42,513 bases of DNA from an uncultured Methylobacillus sp. (lineage in GTDB: Bacteria; Pseudomonadota; Gammaproteobacteria; Burkholderiales; Methylophilaceae), in contig CAMLME010000003.1 in the NCBI GenBank assembly GCA_946481235.1, forward strand, positions 1 through 42,513, given 5' to 3'. The notes beneath the pieces are model-generated. The model worked only from the letters and a program-made list of their open reading frames with translations. It was not told the DNA's origin and ran no database searches. A program made the position numbers and the translations under genes. Positions 8,315 through 17,074 of this stretch are shown here, one piece after another (position 1 is the stretch's first letter; each line of letters begins with the position of its first letter).

Positions 8315-9464
8315 AACTGCGCAATTGCCTCGAGAAATCCTGCAGCGCCGCAATACCGCTTTCTTCCGCGCGTCGGCACCAGTCCTCGAGCTGCTGCAGC
8401 AATTGCTCGCGCGATGCATTGGTGCGGGCAATGAGCGCCATCAACTCCTGACGCATGGAATACACCGTTTGCAAGACCGTGCTGGACATCAGCGCCTGAC
8501 GCAGGACTGCATGATCTTTTTCCGGCAGAAATTCTGCATCCCGCTGCAGCCAGCGCTTTACTGCGCTCGACAGGCGAGCGAGTTTCAGTTCTGCCGCTTC
8601 GTGTTTGACTGTTCCTTTGAGCGACCGAGTGAACCCGGCCATGACAGCATAGCGATGGGTAAGGATGGCTTGCAGGGTTTCCAGGTCGCAACGCATCTTG
8701 GCGCGATTGAATCGCAACTTGGGCGCGACCTTGCGCACTTGCGCCAGCCGCACCATGGCCATCAGGCGGATATACATCCAGCCGATGTCGAATTCCCACC
8801 AGCGGCTAGAGAGCTTGGCCGAATTGCTGTAGGCGTGATGGTTGTTGTGCAGCTCCTCGCCGCCGATCAGTACGCCCCAGGGTACGATGTTCTTCGAGGC
8901 GTCGCGCGTGACGAAGCTGCGATAGCCCAGGTAATGGCCGATGCCGTTGATCACGCCGGCAGCGAAGATCGGAATCCACATCATCTGCACCGCCCAGATC
9001 GTAAGACCGATGGGGCCAAAGAGCAGCACATCGATGACCAGCATCAATGCAACGCCGAGAATGGGATAGCGGGAGTAGAGGTGATGTTCGATCCAGTCGT
9101 CTGGTGTGCCGCGACCATATATTTCAAGGGTTTCGCGATTGGCTGCTTCCTTGCCGTACAGTTCCGCGCCTTCGAGCAGCACCTTGGATATACCGTAAAT
9201 CTGTGGGCTGTGCGGATCGTCTATGGTTTCGCATTTTGCATGGTGCTTGCGGTGGATGGCGACCCATTCGCGCGTTACCATGCCGGTAGTGAGCCAGAGC
9301 CAGAAACGGAAGAAATGGCTGACGGCTGGATGCAGTTCCACCGCACGGTGCGCCTGATGCCGATGCAGGAAGATGGTGACGGAAGCAATGGTGATATGCG
9401 TCAAGGCCAGGCAACTTAAAACAAGGCCCCACCACGGTAGATCGAAAAGGCTGAAACCCATCAT
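8307..9464 (-). CDS. Membrane fatty-acid desaturase (stearoyl-CoA/acyl delta-9 type)
   Basis: A 385-residue integral-membrane di-iron desaturase. The three histidine boxes are HRHQAH (34-39), HRKHH (71-75) and HNNHH (206-210), as in the OLE1/DesC acyl-CoA delta-9 family. Hydrophobic segments lie near 12-32, 50-62 and 135-175. It should introduce a cis double bond into acyl chains and so adjust membrane fluidity. The C-terminal region beyond about residue 290 (LMSSTVLQTVYSMRQELMAL onward) is an extra helical domain often seen in proteobacterial members. GAGGAG is 3 nt from ATG 9464 and 6 nt from the second ATG at 9461, so 9461 may be the true start. It is the first gene of a two-gene unit with the exported unknown protein, divergent from the efflux operon. 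Confidence 0.92.
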   Translation of the reverse strand: MMGFSLFDLPWWGLVLSCLALTHITIASVTIFLHRHQAHRAVELHPAVSHFFRFWLWLTTGMVTREWVAIHRKHHAKCETIDDPHSPQIYGISKVLLEGAELYGKEAANRETLEIYGRGTPDDWIEHHLYSRYPILGVALMLVIDVLLFGPIGLTIWAVQMMWIPIFAAGVINGIGHYLGYRSFVTRDASKNIVPWGVLIGGEELHNNHHAYSNSAKLSSRWWEFDIGWMYIRLMAMVRLAQVRKVAPKLRFNRAKMRCDLETLQAILTHRYAVMAGFTRSLKGTVKHEAAELKLARLSSAVKRWLQRDAEFLPEKDHAVLRQALMSSTVLQTVYSMRQELMALIARTNASREQLLQQLEDWCRRAEESGIAALQDFSRQLRSYG

Positions 9465-9673
9465 GAACTCCTCGACCGCTGGCGCGAGGAAATGCGCGAA
9501 CGGCGTGCGTTTGTAAGTGAATGTTAGATGCTGTGTAAATGTAAGTTAAAGTCATTGGGCCTGAATTGATAACCCAAGTTCACTTTGTTACATTCACAAG
9601 CCAGTAGATGGATAAATCCAGAAAAATTAAGTGTTTTATCCGGTGACTTAGAAAGCTAGAGACTTAATCGCAC
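9465..9673. promoter_or_regulatory. Divergent promoter region between desaturase and efflux operon
   Basis: An AT-rich 209-bp region holding promoters for both directions. It contains an inverted repeat GTGAATGT (9517-9524) / ACATTCAC (9590-9597), a second one TTGGG-N14-CCCAA, and repeated TGTAA-containing words (TGTAAGTGAATG, TGTAAATGTAAG). These are candidate operators; no regulator gene is adjacent. Confidence 0.4.
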
Positions 9674-11152
9674 ATGAAGCGCATCGCTCTTGCCTGCATC
9701 CTGTTGTCGACGAGTGTAGTCGCATTCGCGCTCGACTGGGACGATCCATTTGAAACCGGCCAACTGCCTCGTCCGACAGCGCTGGGTACGATTATGGCCG
9801 CAGAGAATGCACCATGTTCCGACAATGCGGCTGCGTCCGCTGCACTCTCGCTCACCGACGTCGTTGACCGCGTGCTGTGCCGTAATCCGAAAAGCCATGA
9901 AGCCTGGGCCAATGCGCGCGTGCAGGCAGCGGAAATAGGTGTCGCCCGCGCGGCTTACCTGCCGAGTATCGATGCCACTGCGGGTGTCGAACACAACTGG
10001 AGCAAAGGCGGGAGCCGCAGCAGTAGCGGCTTGAGTGGCACGGGCAGCAGCACCGGGAGCTCCATCGGCAGTTCGTCCGGCAGCACCGACTACAACCAGG
10101 TTTCAGCCGGCGTCAGCCTGTCTTATCTTCTTTACGATTTCGGCGGCCGCGATGCCGCTCTCGAAAACGCTCGCCAACTGTTCGAAGCTGCTAACGCCAC
10201 GCAGGACAATGTGGTGCAGGGGCTTTTCTTCTCCGCGATCCAGGGCTATTACCAGTTGAATGCCGCCCAGGCAGCACTGGAGTCTGCGCTGGAAGCCGAG
10301 CGCAGCAGCAAGGCCAGCCTGGATGCCGCGACGGCGCGTTACCAGGTGGGCGTCGGTACCCCCGCCGATAAATTGCAGGCGCAAACCGCATACTCGCAAG
10401 CGGTGCTGGACCGCATCCGCGCCGAGGGTACGCTGCGCAATGCACACGGCACATTAGCCAACCTGATGGGCATGGATGCCAACCAGAGTTACACCTTGCA
10501 ACCCGTTGCCGACACACCGGCCACCGAGCAATTCCAGGCAAATGTCGGCGAGCTGATTGCGGAGGCACGCAGGCGTCGTCCTGACCTTGTCGCGGCGGAG
10601 GCGCAGATTGCCGCTGCCGAGGCCGGTATCGCCACCGCGCGCGCCGCAGGCAAACCCAGCATTTCCGTCAGCACCGACCTTGCCTACCTCAATCGGGAAT
10701 CCAGCGACCCCAGCCGCAGCGGCGGCATAGGACTCAATGTCACGATTCCGCTGTTCACCGGTTTCGCCAATACCTATCGCATCCGTTCTGCGACTGAGCA
10801 GGTCGAGGCAAGAAAGGCCGCGCGCGACCAGATTGCCCTTCAGATTGCGCTCGATGTCTGGCAGGCCTATCAGAATCTCCAGACCGAAACGCAATCGGTG
10901 CAAAGCAGCGCCGACCTCGTCGCCAGTGCTTCGCAGAATGCTGACGTTGCACTGGGCCGCTACAAGGCCGGTGTGGGCAATATCATCGACGTGATCACCG
11001 CCCAGGCAGCGCTCGCCAGTGCACGTGCACAACGCATACAGGCCCGTTTCAACTGGGATATCGCACGGGCCAGCCTGGCTTATTCCATGGGCCAGCTGGA
11101 CGACGTGGCGGCCGATACCCGACATCCTCTTTCTTCAGAAAGTCAGCAATGA
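9674..11152 (+). CDS. TolC-family outer-membrane efflux channel
   Basis: A 492-residue outer membrane factor. The N-terminus is a signal peptide (MKRIALACILLSTSVVAFA). Two long coiled-coil repeats follow, with the family hallmarks LxxVVDRVLCRNP near the start, TARYQVGVGTPADKLQAQ in the first half and ALGRYKAGVGNIIDVITAQ in the second, in the TolC duplicated layout. A low-complexity Ser/Gly loop (about residues 115-140) is probably a surface-exposed loop. It forms the exit duct of the tripartite pump whose other three parts follow: its stop overlaps the adaptor start by 4 bp (ATGA). No strong Shine-Dalgarno sequence precedes the ATG. The substrate is unknown. Confidence 0.92.
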   Translation: MKRIALACILLSTSVVAFALDWDDPFETGQLPRPTALGTIMAAENAPCSDNAAASAALSLTDVVDRVLCRNPKSHEAWANARVQAAEIGVARAAYLPSIDATAGVEHNWSKGGSRSSSGLSGTGSSTGSSIGSSSGSTDYNQVSAGVSLSYLLYDFGGRDAALENARQLFEAANATQDNVVQGLFFSAIQGYYQLNAAQAALESALEAERSSKASLDAATARYQVGVGTPADKLQAQTAYSQAVLDRIRAEGTLRNAHGTLANLMGMDANQSYTLQPVADTPATEQFQANVGELIAEARRRRPDLVAAEAQIAAAEAGIATARAAGKPSISVSTDLAYLNRESSDPSRSGGIGLNVTIPLFTGFANTYRIRSATEQVEARKAARDQIALQIALDVWQAYQNLQTETQSVQSSADLVASASQNADVALGRYKAGVGNIIDVITAQAALASARAQRIQARFNWDIARASLAYSMGQLDDVAADTRHPLSSESQQ

Positions 11153-12315
11153 AGTTTGTTTCCAGGATATTCAGCGGCTGGACGTTCCTGCTGCTCGCGC
11201 TCGTCGCGGCAGGCGGCTATTACTACTACCGCAGCCAGCAGCAACCCGACGCGAGCGCGATCTACCGCACGGAAGAGGTGGATATCGGCGACATGGTGCA
11301 GACCGTGTCCGCCAACGGCACGCTGAACCCCGTGACGCTGGTCAGCGTCGGCACCCAGGTGTCGGGTACGGTACGGAAGCTCTACGCCGACTTCAACCAG
11401 AAGGTGGTAAAAGGGCAAATCCTGCTCGAACTGGACGATGCGATCTATTCCGCCCAAGTGCGGCAGAGCGAGGCCAGTATCCGTAACGTGCAGGCGACGC
11501 TCGACCTGGCGCGCGCCAATGAAGCACGCATGCAGAACCTGTTCGGCCTGGAATACGTATCGCGGCTGGAACTGGATCAGGCCATTCAGGCGCGTCGCTC
11601 CGCCGAGGCGCAGATTGCTCAGGCGCAGGCGCAGCTGGCGCGCGACCGGGCCAACCTCAATTACACCGTGATCCGCTCGCCGGTTTCCGGCGTGGTCGTG
11701 GCGCGGCAGGTGGATATCGGCCAGACCGTGGCCGCCAGTTTCCAGACGCCGGAGCTGTTCAAGATCGCGCAGGATCTTTCCAAGATGCAGATCCATTCGA
11801 ACTTCGCCGAAGCCGACGTCGGGCAGATACGCGTCGGGCAGCCGGCAGCCTTCAGCGTGGACGCTTTCCAGGATCGCAAATTCAGCGCTGTGGTGCAGCA
11901 GGTACGGCTCAACCCGACCATCCAGTCGAATGTCGTGACTTATGACGTGGTGCTGGGCGTGGACAACCCGGAGCTGATCCTGCTGCCGGGCATGACTTCG
12001 TATGTCAGCATCACCGTTGCCGAACAGCAGGGGGCATTAAGAGTGCCGAACGCTGCGTTGCGCTATCGTCCCCAGCAGGCCGAAACAGCAGGTGCGAAGC
12101 CCGCACGCCGACAGGATGGCCCGGCGCGCAAGGTTTACGTGTTGCGCCAGGGTAAGCCAGTCGCGGTTCCGGTCACGCTGGGCATCACCGATAACCGGTA
12201 CACGGCCGTTGTTTCGGGCGAGCTCAAGGCGGGCGAGCAGGTGATCGTCGGCGACAACTCGCCGGATGAGGACGCACGTTCCGGCGGACGGAGCATGCGC
12301 ATGAGACTGTTCTGA
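11149..12315 (+). CDS. MacA-like periplasmic adaptor (HlyD/RND family) of an ABC efflux pump
   Basis: 388 residues. A single N-terminal membrane anchor (about 9-27, WTFLLLALVAAGGYYYY) precedes a lipoyl half-motif (VSVGTQVSGTVRKLYADFNQKVVKGQ), a coiled-coil hairpin (about 95-165), the second lipoyl half (YTVIRSPVSGVVVARQVDIGQTV) and beta-barrel and membrane-proximal domains (LLPGMTSYVSITV). It bridges the inner-membrane ABC transporter to the TolC-like channel. It overlaps tolC by 4 bp and the ATPase gene by one base, so the operon is translationally coupled. Closest functional analogues are MacA and YknX; macrolides, peptides or lipids are possible substrates, none shown by sequence. Confidence 0.9.
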   Translation: MKFVSRIFSGWTFLLLALVAAGGYYYYRSQQQPDASAIYRTEEVDIGDMVQTVSANGTLNPVTLVSVGTQVSGTVRKLYADFNQKVVKGQILLELDDAIYSAQVRQSEASIRNVQATLDLARANEARMQNLFGLEYVSRLELDQAIQARRSAEAQIAQAQAQLARDRANLNYTVIRSPVSGVVVARQVDIGQTVAASFQTPELFKIAQDLSKMQIHSNFAEADVGQIRVGQPAAFSVDAFQDRKFSAVVQQVRLNPTIQSNVVTYDVVLGVDNPELILLPGMTSYVSITVAEQQGALRVPNAALRYRPQQAETAGAKPARRQDGPARKVYVLRQGKPVAVPVTLGITDNRYTAVVSGELKAGEQVIVGDNSPDEDARSGGRSMRMRLF

Positions 12316-13022
12316 TGCAGGCAGGGCCGCTGATTCGCATCAGCCATCTCAAGAAGCAGTACGAAACCGCAGCCGGGCCGGTGCCGGTGCTGCATGACGT
12401 GACGCTGGACATCCAGGAGGGCGAGTTCGTCGCCATCATGGGCCCATCCGGCTCGGGCAAGTCCACCTTCATGAATATCCTCGGCTGCCTGGATACACCC
12501 ACCGGCGGACGCTACGAATTGCAAGGCAACGACGTAGCCAAGATGGATGGCGACGAGCTGGCGCGTCTGCGCAATCAGGTCATCGGCTTCGTATTCCAGG
12601 GTTTCAACCTGCTACCGCGTGCCAACCTGGAAACCAATGTTGCGTTGCCGCTGCTGTATGCCCGCGTAGGTAAATCCGAACGACTTGAGCGTGCCCGCAA
12701 GCTCCTGACCCAGACAGGGCTGGGCAACTATGCAAAGTCGCTGCCCAACCAGATTTCCGGCGGCCAGCAGCAGCGCGTTGCCATTGCCCGCGCGCTGGCA
12801 GGCAAGCCTAACCTGATCCTCGCCGACGAGCCGACCGGCAACCTGGATTCTCACACCAGCCAGGAAATCATGGAAATTTTCACGCGCCTGAATACGGAAG
12901 ACGGCATCACCATCGTATTGGTCACGCACGAGTCCGACATCGCGCGTTACGCGAAACGCCTGGTGCGTTTTGTCGATGGCGACATCGTGCACGACGGCGG
13001 CGTTCACGAGGAAACCCTATGA
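12315..13022 (+). CDS. ABC transporter ATPase (MacB/LolD type)
   Basis: 235 residues with Walker [11 protein letters not shown]-loop [17 protein letters not shown], signature [15 protein letters not shown], Walker [13 protein letters not shown] and the switch His in LVTHESD. It drives the FtsX-type permease encoded next. In canonical MacB the ATPase and permease are one polypeptide; here they are separate genes, as in YknY/YknZ or LolD/LolCE. The start is ATG 12315 within TGATG, overlapping the adaptor stop. Its stop overlaps the permease ATG by 4 bp. Confidence 0.93.
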   Translation: MQAGPLIRISHLKKQYETAAGPVPVLHDVTLDIQEGEFVAIMGPSGSGKSTFMNILGCLDTPTGGRYELQGNDVAKMDGDELARLRNQVIGFVFQGFNLLPRANLETNVALPLLYARVGKSERLERARKLLTQTGLGNYAKSLPNQISGGQQQRVAIARALAGKPNLILADEPTGNLDSHTSQEIMEIFTRLNTEDGITIVLVTHESDIARYAKRLVRFVDGDIVHDGGVHEETL

Positions 13023-14239
13023 TAGGCGTGATGCTGGGAGAGGCCTGGCATGCGATGGCCGCGAATCGCATGCGGACCTTCCTCACCATGCTGGGCATGG
13101 TAATCGGTGTCGGCGCCGTTATCCTGATGATGGCGATCGGGCAGGGTGTGCAGTATTCGATCAATCAGTCGATTGCTTCGATGGGCAGCAACCTTTTCCT
13201 CGTGGTGTCCGGCTCGACCACTTCCGGCGGCGTGCGCCTGGGCGGCGGTGCTGCACCCACATTGACGGTTGGGGATGCGGAGGCGATAGCCGAGTTGCCC
13301 AATATCGCCGCCGCCGCCCCGGTCGCTTCCGGCTCGGCGCAGGTGATCTATGGCCCGAACAATTGGAGCACCGGCATTTCCGGCGTGACGCCGGATTATC
13401 TTGAAGTCGCGAATTGGGAGCTTGCCGACGGTTACTGGATGTCCGATTCGGATGTACGCTCCGCAACACGGGTTGCCGTGCTGGGCAACACCGTGGCTCA
13501 GAACCTGTTCGGCGACGAGAATCCCCTCGGCAAAACCATACGCATCAAGCAGAGTCCCTTCATCATCATCGGTGTTCTGGCACCCAAAGGGCAGGCGCTG
13601 GATGGCCGCGACCAGGACGACACCATCCTGGTGCCGGTTCGCACTGCGCAACGCCAACTTTTTGGCCAGCAATTCCAGAACACGGTACGGCACATCATGG
13701 TGCAGGCCATATCCGCAGAAGCGATGAATCAGGCCGAGCGCGACATGAACGATTTACTGCGCCAGCGGCACCGCATTCGTCATGGCGCGGACGACGATTT
13801 CACCGTGCGCAACATGACCGCGATGGCGAATACCGCTGCCGAAACCGCGAAGCTGATGTCCCTGCTTCTGGGCGCCATTGCCTCGATCTCGCTGGTTGTC
13901 GGCGGGGTAGGGATCATGAATATCATGCTGGTGTCAGTCACCGAGCGCACGCGAGAGATCGGCATACGCATGGCGATAGGGGCCAGACGGCGCGATATTC
14001 TGATGCAGTTTCTTCTCGAAGCGATCAGTATTTCCGTCGCCGGCTGTACCATTGGAGTGGCGCTGGGAGTAGGAGGGGCGTTGCTTGTGAACCAACTGAC
14101 GCAGACGCCGGTGGTTATCACTTTTGCGTCAATTGCCCTGGGTTTTGCTGTTGCAACTGCTGTTGGCGTTTTTTTCGGGTATTATCCGGCCCACCAAGCG
14201 GCCGGATTGAGGCCAATAGAAGCCTTGAGATATCAGTAA
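13019..14239 (+). CDS. MacB/FtsX-type ABC transporter permease
   Basis: 406 residues. An N-terminal membrane helix (AMAANRMRTFLTMLGMVIGVGAVI, about 11-40) precedes a large periplasmic MacB-PCD domain (about 45-270). Three C-terminal helices follow, with the family signature (SISLVVGGVGIMNIMLVSVTERTREIGIRMAIGARR, then two more segments to YYPAHQAAGLRPIEALRYQ). This is the four-helix mechanotransmission architecture rather than a true channel: substrate is pushed from the periplasm into the TolC duct. It is the last gene of the efflux operon; 127 bp separate it from the hexulose-phosphate synthase gene. Confidence 0.92.
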   Translation: MIGVMLGEAWHAMAANRMRTFLTMLGMVIGVGAVILMMAIGQGVQYSINQSIASMGSNLFLVVSGSTTSGGVRLGGGAAPTLTVGDAEAIAELPNIAAAAPVASGSAQVIYGPNNWSTGISGVTPDYLEVANWELADGYWMSDSDVRSATRVAVLGNTVAQNLFGDENPLGKTIRIKQSPFIIIGVLAPKGQALDGRDQDDTILVPVRTAQRQLFGQQFQNTVRHIMVQAISAEAMNQAERDMNDLLRQRHRIRHGADDDFTVRNMTAMANTAAETAKLMSLLLGAIASISLVVGGVGIMNIMLVSVTERTREIGIRMAIGARRRDILMQFLLEAISISVAGCTIGVALGVGGALLVNQLTQTPVVITFASIALGFAVATAVGVFFGYYPAHQAAGLRPIEALRYQ

Positions 14240-14267
14240 ATGACTGGTTTTGCAGGCAAAAAAACTC

Positions 14268-14298
14268 TTGCCTAAAACACCTAAAAAAATTGTATCAT
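14268..14298 (+). promoter_or_regulatory. Possible sigma-70 promoter of hexulose-phosphate synthase
   Basis: TTGCCT (14268-14273) and TATCAT (14293-14298) are separated by 19 bp, or by 17 bp if TGTATC is the -10. An A-rich tract lies between them. This is the best candidate in the 127-bp gap before a gene expected to be strongly expressed. Confidence 0.35.
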
Positions 14299-14366
14299 TG
14301 AGCCCGCAAAGAAATCATAATTACGCAACAAATCATAAACCTGCAACTCATTCGGAGGACATAATC

Positions 14367-15062
14367 GTGGCCAAGCCATTAATTCAAGTAGCACTGGATT
14401 CTTTAGATTACGAACAAACCCTGGCGCTGGCTCGTCAAGCCGCTCCTTACGTCGACATCATTGAAATCGGCACGCCCTGCTTGAAGGTGAATGGCATCGC
14501 GATTGTCAAGGCAATCCGCGCCCAGCACCCGGACAAGCTGATTTTTGCTGACCTGAAGACCATGGACGCCGGTTACTACGAAGCCGAACCTTTCTTCAAG
14601 GCAGGCGCTGACATCACCACCGTGCTGGGTACTGCCGACATCGGCACCATCAAGGGCGTGGTCGATGTGGCCAATGCCTACGGCAAGCAAGCCCAGGTCG
14701 ACCTGATCAACGTGACGGACAAGGCTGCACGCGCTGCCGAAGCCGCCAAGGTTGGCGCACATATTATCGGCATCCACACCGGCATCGACCAGCAACTGGC
14801 CGGCCAAACCCCGTTTGCCGACCTGGCCGCACTCGTTGCACTGGGCCTGAACGTCAAGATCTCCGTTGCAGGCGGCATCAAGCAAGCAACCGTACAACAA
14901 GTCGTCAAGGCTGGCCCGAACATCGTCGTCGTCGGCGGCGCGATTACCGGCTCCAAGGCTCCTGACGTCGCAGCTCGCGAAATCCGCGAACTGGCCGATG
15001 CTGCCAGCGGCGAAAGCTCCAGCGGCGGTATCTTCGGCTGGCTGAAGAAGCTGGTAGGCTAA
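14367..15062 (+). CDS. hps: 3-hexulose-6-phosphate synthase (RuMP pathway)
   Basis: Condenses formaldehyde with ribulose 5-phosphate to hexulose 6-phosphate, the carbon-fixing step of the ribulose monophosphate cycle. 231 residues in the orotidine-phosphate-decarboxylase-like TIM-barrel family: IQVALDSLDYEQTL, DIIEIGTPCLKVNG, FADLKTMDAGYYEAE (the Mg-binding DLKTMD motif), ITTVLGTADIGTIKG, IIGIHTGIDQQ, KISVAGGIKQAT and VVVGGAITGS are all present. The start is GTG 14367, preceded by GGAGG; the frame is open upstream to 14250 but without a ribosome site. The typical enzyme has about 210 residues. Here the last 20 (SGESSSGGIFGWLKKLVG) are an added Ser/Gly linker plus amphipathic helix. It marks the organism as an RuMP methylotroph or formaldehyde-detoxifying relative. 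Confidence 0.93.
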   Translation: MAKPLIQVALDSLDYEQTLALARQAAPYVDIIEIGTPCLKVNGIAIVKAIRAQHPDKLIFADLKTMDAGYYEAEPFFKAGADITTVLGTADIGTIKGVVDVANAYGKQAQVDLINVTDKAARAAEAAKVGAHIIGIHTGIDQQLAGQTPFADLAALVALGLNVKISVAGGIKQATVQQVVKAGPNIVVVGGAITGSKAPDVAAREIRELADAASGESSSGGIFGWLKKLVG

Positions 15063-15099
15063 TTTCCTGTTGCAGCCCTCATCGGCTGCCGGGAATCGA

Positions 15100-15136
15100 A
15101 TGCCGTCCCTCGCAAGAGTGACGGCATTTTTCTTTT
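15100..15136 (+). terminator. Rho-independent terminator after hexulose-phosphate synthase
   Basis: ATGCCGTC (15100-15107) and GACGGCAT (15120-15127) form an 8-bp stem followed by TTTTTCTTTT. Confidence 0.85.
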
Positions 15137-15193
15137 GTACGACCTTGTCCATGCAATCTGTAAAATGAGGCCATTTCGGCCCCCGGTATTCCC

Positions 15194-16963
15194 ATGACGA
15201 TACAACTGCTTCCCGATCATCTCATCAGCCAGATTGCTGCCGGAGAAGTCGTCGAGCGGCCCGCTTCAGCGCTCAAGGAATTGCTGGAAAACAGCCTGGA
15301 TGCCGGCGCCGATAATATTTCGGTGCTGTTGCAACAGGGGGGCATCAAGCAGTTGCGAGTCGCCGATAACGGCGCCGGAATCGCGCCGGACGAATTGCCG
15401 CTGGCGTTGGCGCGCCACGCCACGAGCAAGATTACCAGCCTGGATGATCTGGAACGCGTAGCCAGCCTCGGTTTTCGCGGCGAAGCGCTTGCCAGTATTG
15501 CCTCGGTATCGCGTGCCAGCATCGTCAGCCGCATCGCGAACGAACGCCACGCCTGGCGTATCGCCTCCGAAGGCGCGCTGCTGATCCCCGCCGAGCCTGC
15601 TGCGCTGGACGAGGGCACGGTGGTCGAGGTGAACGACCTCTATTTCAATACGCCAGCCCGCCGCAAATTCCTCAAGACGGAAAATACCGAATACGGGCAT
15701 TGCGAAGAGGCCTTCAAGCGCATTGCGCTGTCGCGTCCGCAAGCCGGCTTCATGCTGCAGCATAATGGCCGGGCGCAGTGGCGCATGACGGGCGGTGAGC
15801 CGCAAAAACGCTTCGCGGAAGTGCTGGGCGCGGAATTCGCAGAGCATGCCCTCATGCTGGATGAATCCGCCGCCGGATTGCGGCTGTGGGGCATGGCCGC
15901 GAAACCGGCTTATTCCAAGCTGTCGCGTGATACGCAGTATTTCTACGTCAATGGCCGTTTCATCCGCGACAAGCTGGTCGCGCATGCAATACGCCAGGCC
16001 TACCAGGACGTGCTGCACCACGAGCGCCATCCGGCTTTCGTGCTGTTCTTCGAGATCGATCCGTCACTGGTGGATGTCAATGTCCACCCGACCAAAACCG
16101 AGGTACGGTTCCGGGAATCGCAAGCGGTGCATCGTTTCATCTTCCATGCGCTGCACAAGGCGCTGGCTGCGCCGGTTGGAGCGCCTGCGGCTGCCGAATC
16201 ACCCATGCAAATGCCTTCGTTTCAGCCTTCCTATGCCGCGCCTTACCAGCCGCAAATTCCGCTGCGCGCCTCGGAAGGCCTGGGATTTTATGAAACCATG
16301 TTCGGCGGTACGGCGTCGGCTACTGCGCAGGCCATGCCTGTTGCGGCCTCATTAGCGGAAAATCCGGCTGAAGCGCAGGAATACCCGCTCGGCTTCGCTA
16401 TTGCCCAATTGCATGGCGTGTATGTCCTGGCGCAAAACCGACAAGGCATGGTGGTCGTGGATATGCACGCCGCCCACGAACGCATCATGTACGAGCGGCT
16501 CAAGAATGCGTTGGATACGCGTGCTATCTCGACGCAGCCGCTGCTGATTCCGGTGAGCTTCCATGCTGACCGGCTGGAAATCGCCACGGTGGAAGAACAG
16601 GGCGCTGTATTACGCGACCTCGGCTTTGAACTCGCCGTCCTATCACCGACAACCCTGGCGGTACGCGCCATTCCTGCCATGCTGGCCGATTCCGATGCCG
16701 TCGCGCTGGCGCGCGCGGTAATCGCCGACATCCGCGAATTCGGTGGTAGCCGGGCGCTGACCGAACGCCGCAACGAAATGCTGGCGACCATGGCCTGCCA
16801 CGCCGCCGTGCGCGCCAACCGCAGTCTCACCGTCACCGAAATGAACGCGCTGTTGCGCGACATGGAAGCTACCGAGCGTTCAGATCAGTGCAATCATGGC
16901 CGTCCAACCTGGTTCCAGGTAACCATGGGCGAGCTCGACAAGATGTTCATGCGTGGCAAATGA
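15194..16963 (+). CDS. mutL: DNA mismatch repair protein MutL (endonuclease type)
   Basis: 589 residues. The GHKL ATPase domain carries LLENSLDAGA (30-39), VADNGAGI, GFRGEAL (93-99) and FNTPARRKFLK. A proline/alanine/glutamine-rich linker spans about 318-400. The C-terminal dimerisation domain has DMHAAHERIMYE (D423, E429, E434), a form of the DQHA-x2-E-x4-E metal-binding motif, plus ACHAAVRAN and CNHGRPTW. These are the hallmarks of MutL proteins that nick DNA themselves and occur in bacteria without MutH. It couples MutS mismatch recognition to strand incision. ATG 15194 has only a weak ribosome site. The gene stands between two terminator-like hairpins, so is probably monocistronic. Confidence 0.96.
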   Translation: MTIQLLPDHLISQIAAGEVVERPASALKELLENSLDAGADNISVLLQQGGIKQLRVADNGAGIAPDELPLALARHATSKITSLDDLERVASLGFRGEALASIASVSRASIVSRIANERHAWRIASEGALLIPAEPAALDEGTVVEVNDLYFNTPARRKFLKTENTEYGHCEEAFKRIALSRPQAGFMLQHNGRAQWRMTGGEPQKRFAEVLGAEFAEHALMLDESAAGLRLWGMAAKPAYSKLSRDTQYFYVNGRFIRDKLVAHAIRQAYQDVLHHERHPAFVLFFEIDPSLVDVNVHPTKTEVRFRESQAVHRFIFHALHKALAAPVGAPAAAESPMQMPSFQPSYAAPYQPQIPLRASEGLGFYETMFGGTASATAQAMPVAASLAENPAEAQEYPLGFAIAQLHGVYVLAQNRQGMVVVDMHAAHERIMYERLKNALDTRAISTQPLLIPVSFHADRLEIATVEEQGAVLRDLGFELAVLSPTTLAVRAIPAMLADSDAVALARAVIADIREFGGSRALTERRNEMLATMACHAAVRANRSLTVTEMNALLRDMEATERSDQCNHGRPTWFQVTMGELDKMFMRGK

Positions 16964-16970
16964 CCGCATT

Positions 16971-16987
16971 GCGGGAAAAAATCCCGC
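16971..16987 (+). terminator. Short hairpin after mutL
   Basis: GCGGGA (16971-16976) and TCCCGC (16982-16987) pair around an A-rich loop. Only a short, interrupted T stretch follows, so termination strength is uncertain. Confidence 0.45.
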
Positions 16988-17074
16988 TTCTGGATGTGCC
17001 GCAACTCGCATAACTCATGTAAATTATGCCCGCCTGCCAGCGCAGGTTTTCATCAATAATCTTTGAGGTATGGA

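Noticed and set aside
8181..9419. 412-codon plus-strand frame antisense to the desaturase
   Set aside because: The opposite strand carries all three histidine boxes; this frame reads as His/Gln/Arg-rich nonsense.
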